33,846 nucleotides of DNA from Chlorobium ferrooxidans DSM 13031 (GTDB lineage Bacteria; Bacteroidota; Chlorobiia; Chlorobiales; Chlorobiaceae), in NCBI RefSeq assembly GCF_000168715.1, contig NZ_AASE01000022.1:1-33846 (forward strand), in the 5' to 3' direction. A program made the translations under genes and the position numbers. This document shows, piece after piece, positions 24,762 to 31,920 of this stretch. The notes beneath the pieces are model-generated. The model saw only the letters and a list, made by a program, of their open reading frames with translations, was not told the origin of the DNA and searched no databases. Each line of letters opens with the position of its first letter. The stretch's first letter is position 1.

Positions 24762-25526
24762 ATGCCCCTCCCGTTTTTTACGAATAACACCCCTTCTGCG
24801 GCCGGTACGCCCTTTCCCTACACCCTGAAGGTGAGTGCAAGGGCGAAGTCTGCGCGACTGAAAATGATGCCGCATGGCGGCCTTGTGGTGGTGGTTCCTC
24901 CGGGATTCGATAAGAAACAGATTGCAACGCTGCTGCTGCACCATGAAGCGTGGATAAAAAAAGTTTCGGCCCGATTTGATGCCCATCGCCCTGATCCTCT
25001 CCCTTTGAGTGCGGGGGGATTACCCTGTACCATTGATTTCCCGGGGTTTGCTGAATCGTGGAGCGTGACCTACAAAGATAGAGGAAGCGGAGAGGTTGAG
25101 CTGATTGAAGAGCAGGAGCGTACGCTCCTTGTTTCAGGTGATGTTGCTGATAAAGCGCTTACGCAAAAACTGCTCTCTCTCTGGTTGAAAAAGCGGGCTC
25201 AGGTGCACCTGCTTCCTGCGCTTGAAAAACTTGCCGCCGCCCATGGATTCAGCTACACTTCTGCAGGTGTTCGCCTGCAGCACTCACGGTGGGGAAGCTG
25301 CTCATCACGCCGCTCGATAACCCTGAACAGCAAGTTGCTCTTTCTGCCCGACTATCTTGTCCGCTACATTATGGTGCATGAGCTTTGTCACACGGTGCAG
25401 ATGAATCACTCCAGGGCATTCTGGTCGCTGGTTCATCAGCATGACCCGCTGTGCCAGAGCAACAACAGGGAGATGAAGCATGCATGGAAGTATGTCCCTT
25501 CCTGGTTAGGGCAGAGGGAGTTATGA
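24762..25526 (+). CDS. YgjP-like (DUF45) metal-dependent hydrolase
   Basis: 254 residues. The zinc motif HELCH (residues 206-210) with a further His216 (MVHELCHTVQMNHSRAFW) and RWGSCSSR upstream are the hallmarks of the YgjP/WLM (SprT-like) metallopeptidase family. The N-terminal half is a beta-rich domain ending with strand-like LKMMPHGGLVVVVPPG. The role is unknown; homologues sit near type I restriction genes in some bacteria, and here the scar is 1.7 kb upstream. GGAAATC precedes the ATG. Confidence 0.85.
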   Translation: MPLPFFTNNTPSAAGTPFPYTLKVSARAKSARLKMMPHGGLVVVVPPGFDKKQIATLLLHHEAWIKKVSARFDAHRPDPLPLSAGGLPCTIDFPGFAESWSVTYKDRGSGEVELIEEQERTLLVSGDVADKALTQKLLSLWLKKRAQVHLLPALEKLAAAHGFSYTSAGVRLQHSRWGSCSSRRSITLNSKLLFLPDYLVRYIMVHELCHTVQMNHSRAFWSLVHQHDPLCQSNNREMKHAWKYVPSWLGQREL

Positions 25527-25635
25527 CCATTTATAGCGCTGCCAGTGAGGTGCTTTCTTGTTCATGCTTTTAAGTTGTAGATTGTTTTTTTGTGACTCTC
25601 AGGCCCCTTATCATTTACCTGTAAACCGCCAAGCC

Positions 25636-26739
25636 ATGAATATCGGAATTCCTGTTGAACGAAAATCCGGAGAGAACAGGGTCGCCTGCACCCCTTCCGG
25701 AGTTCGTAATCTTGTTTCTGCCGGTCACCGGGTTGTGGTTGAAGCCGGTGCAGGGCTCGGAAGCGGCTTCAGTGACGATAAGTACCGTCGGGCCGGAGCA
25801 CAGCTCACCGCTTCGACCGAAAAGGTCTGGAAGAGTGATATGGTGGTGAAGGTCAAGGAGCCCCTTGAAGAGGAGTACCGCTTTTTCCGGGAGGAGCTCA
25901 CGCTCTTTACCTTTCTGCATCTGGCAGGGGTGCCGGATCTGGCGGAGAAGCTGCTTGATTCCGGCGTGACCGCACTTGCCTATGAGACGGTTGAGGATAA
26001 TGGACGCCGTCCACTGCTTGCACCCATGAGTGAAATTGCAGGGAAGATGAGTGTTCTTATGGGAGCATACTATCTCAGCCGTCATCATGGCGGGAACGGG
26101 AAGCTGATCGGCGGAGTTCCGGGTGTTCTGCCCGGCAGGGTTGCCATACTCGGCGGGGGGCTGGCCGGTATGCATGCCGCAAAGGTCGCGGCGGCACTTG
26201 GCGCAGATGTCACCGTGCTTGAAGTCGATCAGGAACGCATGCGCTATCTTGAAACCTCACTTCCTTCTCAGGTGCATACGCTCTACTCAACCGAGCAGCA
26301 TATTGAAGAGCAGCTTGAAATGGTTGATCTTCTGATTGGCGCGGTTCTTGTTCCCGGAGCGGTAGCACCGAAACTCGTCAGCCGCTCAATGCTGAAGAAA
26401 ATGAAGCAGGGAGCGGTGCTTGTCGATATAGCTGTTGATCAGGGCGGATGTATTGAAACCACCAGACCGACAACCCATGAATCACCTGTTTTTGTGGATG
26501 AGGGGGTTGTTCATTACTGTGTGGCCAATATGCCTGCTGCCTACCCGCAAACATCAACGGAGGCACTCACCGGAGCCACCCTTCCCTATGTCAGAAGAAT
26601 TGCTGATCTCGGCCTGGAGAGTGCCATGGTCATGATGCCGGGCCTCTCATCGGGATTGAATATCTGGAATGGCAAGGTAACCCATGAAGCGCTTGCCCGA
26701 TCACTGGGAAAGCCCTTTCATGAGAATCCGTTTGCCTGA
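25636..26739 (+). CDS. ald: Alanine dehydrogenase
   Basis: 367 residues from ATG 25636, the family length. It begins MNIGIPVERKSGENRVACTP. Catalytic Lys74 (VKVKEP), His95 (FLHLAG) and Asp268 (IAVDQGGCIETTRPTTHESP) are present, with the NAD fold VAILGGGLAGMHAAKVAAAL near 169-188. It interconverts L-alanine and pyruvate with NAD and ammonia. The frame is open upstream to 25558, but that part is not family-like. The stop is followed by CCTGAC...GTCAGG (26735-26764), which overlaps the end of the convergent gene and encloses a T run, possibly a shared terminator. The divergent paralogue is at 7699-8919. Confidence 0.93.
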   Translation: MNIGIPVERKSGENRVACTPSGVRNLVSAGHRVVVEAGAGLGSGFSDDKYRRAGAQLTASTEKVWKSDMVVKVKEPLEEEYRFFREELTLFTFLHLAGVPDLAEKLLDSGVTALAYETVEDNGRRPLLAPMSEIAGKMSVLMGAYYLSRHHGGNGKLIGGVPGVLPGRVAILGGGLAGMHAAKVAAALGADVTVLEVDQERMRYLETSLPSQVHTLYSTEQHIEEQLEMVDLLIGAVLVPGAVAPKLVSRSMLKKMKQGAVLVDIAVDQGGCIETTRPTTHESPVFVDEGVVHYCVANMPAAYPQTSTEALTGATLPYVRRIADLGLESAMVMMPGLSSGLNIWNGKVTHEALARSLGKPFHENPFA

Positions 26740-26759
26740 CAGGGTTCGTTTTTTTCAAG

Positions 26760-27203
26760 TCAGGGAACAAGCAGCTTGAATCCGGAGTGCGGGTCGTACT
26801 GACGCAGCGCACTGTTTTCAAGCAGTTCAGTCAGAATGATCTCCATGACCAGCCACACCTTCACCCCCTTGCGAATACAGCCGGTAACGGTATTCTCCTC
26901 ACGACCGCACGCCATATGCATATGGAGTACCGGATTGCCCTCGTCATCGGGAAAAATGGTCCCTGTTCCGGTAATTTCATGAGCATCATAGAGTTCATGA
27001 GTCATCGGAGTGACCGGATGTGAGCGGCTCTCATCAGGGCCGACCACAAGCAGACTTCCCTTGTCGGCTCCGCCGATGGCAATAAGCGATGCCCTTGCGA
27101 TAGCATGATCTCTTACAAACTGCTCAAGTTTCTCATGTACGATTTCACCATCCTCAAGTCTTATGATAAAGGTCCTGCCCTCCCGGGCCTCTGAATATTT
27201 CAT
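26760..27203 (-). CDS. PPC/DUF296 domain protein
   Basis: 147 residues that are almost entirely one PPC (plant and prokaryote conserved, DUF296) domain: RTFIIRLEDGEIVHEKLEQF near the start, SLIAIGGADKGSLLVVG, HELYDAHEITGTGTIF and the metal-binding-like HMHMACGREENTVTG. No AT-hook DNA-binding extension is present, unlike plant AHL proteins, so its function is unknown; PPC proteins form trimers. It is convergent with ald and single. Confidence 0.8.
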   Translation of the reverse strand: MKYSEAREGRTFIIRLEDGEIVHEKLEQFVRDHAIARASLIAIGGADKGSLLVVGPDESRSHPVTPMTHELYDAHEITGTGTIFPDDEGNPVLHMHMACGREENTVTGCIRKGVKVWLVMEIILTELLENSALRQYDPHSGFKLLVP

Positions 27204-27361
27204 GTCCTCAAGGTTATATGTTAAGGCTGCCCCGTTTAACGCTTAGTATGCTGCATGGCTACAGTCAATTTACCAAAACCCGATAATGCATACCAGAGCT
27301 TTTTAGCTTCAGGTGCGTGTGAATGTGAGCGATCGATACCCATGGAGCTGGAAGAGCCGTT

Positions 27362-27748
27362 CTACCGATTCAGCCTGTAGATGTGCCAGTTCAGATACGT
27401 TGCAAAGAGTCCCCAGCCGAGGTAGGGGAGCAGGAGTAGAGCTGCTGGTGTACTTGCTTGCAGAAAAAGCAGAATAATTGCAACAAGGGTGCAGTCGATG
27501 AAGAGGAGGTCAAACAACGCGAGGAGTATTTTTTTTCGCGAGAAAAAAATGCCCGTCCAGTTAAATGCGGCTGTAAAATGGATGATGAGCAGCGCGATCG
27601 TGGTGTAGAGATGAGGATGCGAAGGAGCAATAAAGTAGAGTAAAAAGGCTCCGAAAATAAGGATGTAAATCGCAATCCAGACCGGCCAGAAAAACTTGTT
27701 CGGCGGGGTCAGGTGAGGCTTTTTCAACCCTTCATACCATGTACTCAT
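27362..27748 (-). CDS. tspO: Short TspO/MBR family membrane protein
   Basis: 128 residues. It begins with the family motif MSTWYEGLKKPHLTPPNKFF followed by PVWIAIYILIFGAFLLYF, and ends with LLPYLGWGLFATYLNWHIYRLN. Four transmembrane helices are visible against five in TspO, because the first helix normally found before WYEGL is missing. The frame has a stop 7 codons before the ATG, so no upstream extension exists. TspO binds tetrapyrroles and is tied to photosynthesis gene control in Rhodobacter, which suits a phototroph. The ATG has only a weak purine-rich upstream stretch (AGAAGAGAACAATC). Confidence 0.8.
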   Translation of the reverse strand: MSTWYEGLKKPHLTPPNKFFWPVWIAIYILIFGAFLLYFIAPSHPHLYTTIALLIIHFTAAFNWTGIFFSRKKILLALFDLLFIDCTLVAIILLFLQASTPAALLLLPYLGWGLFATYLNWHIYRLNR

Positions 27749-27844
27749 GATTGTTCTCTTCTGCGTTCAATGCATACATTGCCACTGTTTTGCACCTGCA
27801 CACAGAAGAGAAAACATTATTTCCCGGCCAAATGGTTCCCGGAT

Positions 27845-27872
27845 GTAGGGGCGAAACATTTTTCGCCCCTAC
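27845..27872. repeat. GTAGGGGCG-type palindromic repeat, copy 1
   Basis: GTAGGGGCGAAA (27845-27856), loop CATT, then TTTCGCCCCTAC (27861-27872): a perfect 12-bp inverted repeat in a gap upstream of tspO. Copy 2 is at 29172-29199. Confidence 0.75.
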
Positions 27873-27991
27873 GCGATATCGTAATACATCGCCTGTCTGG
27901 ATCTGTCGGAATGCGATAAATATGGACAGCGGGGAAGAAGATCTCTCACCTGATTGCATCAGATTCGAGATGACATGGCCGATGGTTGCTG

Positions 27992-28300
27992 TCAGTTATC
28001 GAAAAACTCGATCTGCACGTTTTCATTCTCCTGCTCGGTCAGGTTGTAGCGACCTTTTTTATTGATTGCCAGACCCAATCTGTCTGCAGCAGGGATGATA
28101 CTCTGTTCAATGCTGTCCGCCTCTTTTTTCGGGAAATTCCGGTTAAAGAAGAGGTTCAGCGTCGGGCCGGTATTTTCAAACTGAAGCAGAAATCCGTTGT
28201 GATTAACAAAAACCAGATCTTCGTAGGCATACGTTACCTCATGGCCGAGCTCTTCGAGAAGCTGTATGACAGTTCCAAGTGGTCGTAATGATGTTTCCAT
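27992..28300 (-). CDS. Conserved-looking hypothetical protein in operon with the ArsC-like gene
   Basis: 102 residues, no recognised family, acidic, no signal peptide or membrane segment. It resembles small single-domain alpha/beta proteins: helix LGTVIQLLEELGHEVTYAYE, strands LVFVNHNGFLLQFENT and LNLFF, then helix EADSIEQSIIPAADRLGLAI. The start has AAGGAG six bases before the ATG. It begins 2 bases after the stop of the nitrogenase-associated gene, so it is translated in the same operon. Function may be linked to that protein, for example as a regulator or folding partner, but this is only position. Confidence 0.7.
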   Translation of the reverse strand: METSLRPLGTVIQLLEELGHEVTYAYEDLVFVNHNGFLLQFENTGPTLNLFFNRNFPKKEADSIEQSIIPAADRLGLAINKKGRYNLTEQENENVQIEFFDN

Positions 28301-28302
28301 AG

Positions 28303-28737
28303 TTACTCCTTATTTGTGCATGAATAGTTGTTGTTGTGAGGGCATGAATTCATGTCGCTCAAATCTTCTGATTGTTCTTCCTGCTCCACCAGGTTTATCA
28401 GCTTTTTCAGCCCGGCAATGTCGAAGCCCTGAAAATAGTGGTTTCCGATTTTCATCAGTGGCCGTTTTATGAGGAGCGGCTCTTTGATCATGAGCACAAT
28501 GGCCTCCTCCCTGCTGAAGAGAAGGGGGTTTACCTCTCCTGACTTTACCTTGGGCGCCGCCATGTTGAACCATTCGACTACAGGCTTCTCTCCGAGATAG
28601 TGCTCCAGCTCCGTTTTCGACCAGGGGTGTTCAAGCAGATTAACGGCTTCAACAATGTGACCTGACTGCCTCAGCAGCAGTTTTTGCCGGGTATTGTTCT
28701 GGCACCCCGGCTTTTCGTAAAAGAGTATGGTTGCCAT
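28303..28737 (-). CDS. Nitrogenase-associated ArsC-family protein (TIGR01616 type)
   Basis: 144 residues. ArsC/Spx thioredoxin-like fold with FYEKPGCQNNTRQKLLLRQS (active Cys12, then arginine), AVNLLEHPWSKTELEHYLG, PVVEWFNMAAPKVKSGEVNP and PLLIKRPLMKIG. This matches the family found beside nif genes. The C-terminal 25 residues add a Cys/Asn-rich tail (SCPHNNNYSCTNKE). Biochemical function is unknown; Spx-like and arsenate reductase relatives use the same Cys. It is first in a two-gene operon on the minus strand. Divergent from the gene at 28894. Confidence 0.82.
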   Translation of the reverse strand: MATILFYEKPGCQNNTRQKLLLRQSGHIVEAVNLLEHPWSKTELEHYLGEKPVVEWFNMAAPKVKSGEVNPLLFSREEAIVLMIKEPLLIKRPLMKIGNHYFQGFDIAGLKKLINLVEQEEQSEDLSDMNSCPHNNNYSCTNKE

Positions 28738-28823
28738 AATCCCGGTTTTATTGCCCCCTCTGGTTGCTCGCTACTGCTTAATTAAGGAAAAAATAATAAA
28801 AAAACTAAATAAATAACATGAAA

Positions 28824-28846
28824 TACTTATTATTGATACATAAGTA
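28824..28846. promoter_or_regulatory. Operator-like inverted repeat in a divergent promoter region
   Basis: TACTTAT-N9-ATAAGTA is a perfect 7-bp inverted repeat with a 9-base spacer, in an A/T-rich gap between the minus-strand operon at 28737 and the plus gene at 28894. The dyad length of 23 fits a dimeric regulator. It does not match Fur, FNR or NifA consensus closely. Confidence 0.45.
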
Positions 28847-28893
28847 AGGTTTTGTTGCGTTATTTCAATAATAAATTAAAAAGGAGTGAGGTT

Positions 28894-29148
28894 ATGGCTG
28901 AAAGTAACCTTCAGGCATGGGAAAAAGTTCTGGAATACTCTTCGGTTCCGTTGCATGGCACCATGTCAAGAAAAATCCGAAAAGGGGTCAAGCTGCAAAT
29001 TAACGAAGGAGCTATCTATGAAGATGCAGTACTCTTTATCAGTGATCTTTTTCTTCGCATTACCGGTGAGGAGGGAGGGGTAAGTGTGAACACCTATTAT
29101 GATATGAAGGCGGTTTCAAGCATTCGTACCTACAGCAGCAAGGAATAG
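28894..29148 (+). CDS. Small conserved-looking hypothetical protein
   Basis: 84 residues from ATG 28894, with AAGGAGTGAGGTT directly upstream. No family recognised. It has alternating strands (MSRKIRKGVKLQINEGAIYE, VLFISDLFLRITGEEGGVSV) like a small beta-barrel domain, and no signal peptide. A longer frame to 28852 exists but lacks an SD. The downstream end is 23 bases before the second copy of the palindromic repeat. Confidence 0.7.
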   Translation: MAESNLQAWEKVLEYSSVPLHGTMSRKIRKGVKLQINEGAIYEDAVLFISDLFLRITGEEGGVSVNTYYDMKAVSSIRTYSSKE

Positions 29149-29171
29149 GGTAGGGACGATATGATTGTGAT

Positions 29172-29199
29172 GTAGGGGCGTATTGCAATACGCCCCTAC
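29172..29199. repeat. GTAGGGGCG-type palindromic repeat, copy 2
   Basis: GTAGGGGCGTATTG (29172-29185) is directly followed by its exact reverse complement (29186-29199). It shares GTAGGGGCG with copy 1 but has a different inner sequence that still pairs. Its right end supplies the TAG stop of the sulP gene. Confidence 0.75.
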
Positions 29200-30908
29200 G
29201 GTGAGGTCATCTCCCGCTGCACCGAGGGGACAAAGTTCAGCTGGCGGCCCTGTTTCGGCAACCCGAGAATCTCCCTTGCATGATCGAGTGCGTCGTCAAT
29301 ATTGCCGAAAATGTTCTCTTCACCGATCTCGTCGTAGAGTCCGTATTGCTGAAGGGCAAAGAGCGGCTGGGCATGAACACCCGAGAGTATCAGCCGGGTT
29401 GAGCTCTTGTTGCTGTCCTTGAGCAGTTCCCGCATCATATTCAGTCCTGTTGCATCAATCGAGAGCACCTTGCGCATTCTGATGATGCGTATTTTCGGTG
29501 CCTTTTCTACAATATGCATGGCGTCCCTGAACTTGGTTGCCGCACCGAAGAAGAATGGCCCGCTGATTTCAAAAACCTCAACCCCCTCGGGCACTCTCCG
29601 GGTTACGATGGTGTTGGGATCCTCCTCTTCATCCCTGTCTTTCAACTCTCCGGTCATCATACCTACATTTGAGAGTTCGGCCATGCGCTGCATAAAGAGG
29701 ATAACCGAGAGCAGCATGCCGATCTCTATGGCGACCGTCAGATCAAAAACAACGGTCAGGCCGAAGGTGGTAAGCAAGACGCTGACATCGCTTTTCGGGC
29801 TTTTGAGCAGTTGACGGAATACCTTGATTTCGCTCATGTTCCAGGCAACAATTATGAGGATTGCTGCAAGTGCTGGCATCGGGATGAGCTTTGCCCACTT
29901 TCCGAAAAGTACCATGATTAACAGAAGCGTCACGGCATGAACAATACCGGAGAGAGGGGTTCTTCCCCCGTTCTTTACATTGGTCGCAGTTCTGGCAATT
30001 GCTCCGGTTACCGGGAGTCCGCCGAAGAGCGGGGTAATGATATTTGCCACACCCTGGGCAATAAGCTCCATATTTGACTTGTGTTTGCCGCCGATCATAC
30101 CATCGGCCACAACAGCCGACAGGAGTGCTTCAATTGCTCCAAGCAGGGCAATGGTGGTTGCCGGCATAAGCAGCTTGCGGATAGTGGCAAAATCGAAAAT
30201 GGGAAGTACCGGTGAGGGAATCATGGAGGGAATCTCTCCGAAACGGCTTTCGATGGTGGCTACTCCAAGGTGAAACTGCTGCACAATAACCGTCGTGACC
30301 ACAAGCGCGACCAGTGATCCCGGAATTTTGTGCGAAAGTTTCGGCCAGAAAATGATAATGAAGAGCGCCAGGAGGCCGATCAACAGGCTTGGCAGGTCAA
30401 TTGTCTCAATGTTGAGTGCAAACGCGCTCCACTTGCCGATAAAGTCAGGGGGAACAGTGTCGATTGAAAGGCCGAGAAACTCCTTGACCTGGCTGGAAAA
30501 AATAATGACAGCAATGCCGCTGGTAAAACCGACAATCACCGGATAGGGGATGAATTTGATGAGCGAACCGAACTGGGCAAAACCCATGATCATCAGGATA
30601 ACACCGGCCATCATGGTTGCAAGCAGAAGGCCGTTAAGGCCGTACTCCTGAACAATTCCGAAAAGAATGACAATAAAAGCACCGGTCGGTCCTCCAATCT
30701 GTACCCGGCTTCCCCCGAGAAAGGAGACAAGAAATCCGCCGATAACGGCACTGATGAGACCTTTTTCCGGTGAAACTCCTGAGGCAATGGCAAAGGCGAT
30801 TGCAAGCGGGAGAGCAACAATACCCACAAGTACACCGGAAATAATATCCTTTCCTATCCGCTCAGGGGTGAGCTCATGTAAAATCGTGAAAAGTTTTGGT
30901 TTGAACAT
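29196..30908 (-). CDS. SulP-family anion transporter with STAS domain
   Basis: 570 residues. Membrane part to about 430 with SulP signatures: [55 protein letters not shown] and [21 protein letters not shown] cytoplasmic STAS domain follows (about 440-550, [30 protein letters not shown]). The substrate may be sulfate, bicarbonate or another anion; SulP sequence alone does not tell. It ends in the palindromic repeat. No SD is obvious at the ATG. The gap upstream to 31217 is gene-free. Confidence 0.9.
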   Translation of the reverse strand: MFKPKLFTILHELTPERIGKDIISGVLVGIVALPLAIAFAIASGVSPEKGLISAVIGGFLVSFLGGSRVQIGGPTGAFIVILFGIVQEYGLNGLLLATMMAGVILMIMGFAQFGSLIKFIPYPVIVGFTSGIAVIIFSSQVKEFLGLSIDTVPPDFIGKWSAFALNIETIDLPSLLIGLLALFIIIFWPKLSHKIPGSLVALVVTTVIVQQFHLGVATIESRFGEIPSMIPSPVLPIFDFATIRKLLMPATTIALLGAIEALLSAVVADGMIGGKHKSNMELIAQGVANIITPLFGGLPVTGAIARTATNVKNGGRTPLSGIVHAVTLLLIMVLFGKWAKLIPMPALAAILIIVAWNMSEIKVFRQLLKSPKSDVSVLLTTFGLTVVFDLTVAIEIGMLLSVILFMQRMAELSNVGMMTGELKDRDEEEDPNTIVTRRVPEGVEVFEISGPFFFGAATKFRDAMHIVEKAPKIRIIRMRKVLSIDATGLNMMRELLKDSNKSSTRLILSGVHAQPLFALQQYGLYDEIGEENIFGNIDDALDHAREILGLPKQGRQLNFVPSVQREMTSP

Positions 30909-31217
30909 GGTGGGCTTCAGACATAATGAACCGGGCAGCAGTTACTTGGTATTCATGCTATATATAAGATTTTTGGATTGGTTTATCAATATACGCTCAT
31001 GTTCAGAAAAAGAGCCTGAAGCCAGCCGGTCCGTGCTGCGGGCTCAACTGCTGCTGAAATGAAGCGTTATATACTCTTTTTATGCTTTTTCAGTTGCTCT
31101 TTGACTTGATATTCCATAAAATAAAAGGTGACGATATGGTTTTCTTTCCTTCTCATTCTCTATAATGGCCTTCGGTAACCGTTCCGATCATTTTTTAATG
31201 TGAATCCACACCAATTT
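30909..31217. other. Gene-free divergent region between sulP and the UPF0149 gene
   Basis: About 309 bp without a convincing gene. It has a possible hairpin GAGCC...GGGCTC (about 31012-31047), A/T-rich stretches (ATATATAAG, AAATAAAAGG) that may hold divergent promoters, and nothing else recognised. Confidence 0.5.
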
Positions 31218-31814
31218 ATGAACTCATCCGAATCGCTTCAGCAGCCTCTTACGCATGAAGAGCTTGGCCTCCTGGAGGGTTTTCTTCTCTCTGACTCGAC
31301 TCCCGAAGAGAGTCTCTCTTCAATCGAGATGCTTGACGGCTATATGACAGCACTTGTTGTCGGCCCCGAAGAGATCGATCCAGAGCTCTGGATGCCCTTT
31401 ATCTGGGACCAGGAAAATGATGCCGCCCCCTTTTTTTCATCGGAGGAAGAAGAGAAGATGATCAAGGAGCTGCTGCTTCGTCATATGAACTCCATTGCCA
31501 TACAGTTCAATGAGGCAGCAGAGGAGTTTCTGCCGCTCTTCGAACAGTACACCTACAATGATGAAGAGGAGAAAAATACAGCTATTGAAGACTGGGCACT
31601 CGGCTTTACGGTCGGTATGGAGTTGAAGCATGAGTCATGGGCTCCACTCCTGCTCGACGAAGAGAGTGCCATGCTGGTACTTCCGATGTTTGTTCTTGGT
31701 AAAATAACGGACGATTTTGACAACCTCCCCGAAGAAGAAATTCTCGACCTGATCAATCTGCTTCCCGGTTTTGTTATTAAAATCTATCACTACTGGAGAG
31801 AGGGGAATTCCTGA
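31218..31814 (+). CDS. UPF0149/YecA-like protein
   Basis: 198 residues from ATG 31218 (a GTG at 31200 would add six). Features of the UPF0149 family: LLEGFLLS, SIEMLDGYMTALVVGPEEID, DWALGFTVGMELKHESWAPL and a C-terminal helix. Unlike E. coli YecA there is no C-terminal Cys-rich SEC-C zinc motif. Very acidic. Function unknown. No SD at either start. Confidence 0.75.
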   Translation: MNSSESLQQPLTHEELGLLEGFLLSDSTPEESLSSIEMLDGYMTALVVGPEEIDPELWMPFIWDQENDAAPFFSSEEEEKMIKELLLRHMNSIAIQFNEAAEEFLPLFEQYTYNDEEEKNTAIEDWALGFTVGMELKHESWAPLLLDEESAMLVLPMFVLGKITDDFDNLPEEEILDLINLLPGFVIKIYHYWREGNS

Positions 31815-31920
31815 ACTGTTTTCTGCTTTAGCACCAGGCACTTTTTTTTCGGGAAGCTCTCTCTTTGCTCTTTTTTCCCCCGTGTGGGTATAAGGTCCGG
31901 CAGGCTCTTTATTCTGATTT

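Noticed and set aside
26735..26764. CCTGAC...GTCAGG as a clear terminator for ald
   Set aside because: The arms are only 6 bp and the T run lies in the loop, so it was kept only as a note under ald.
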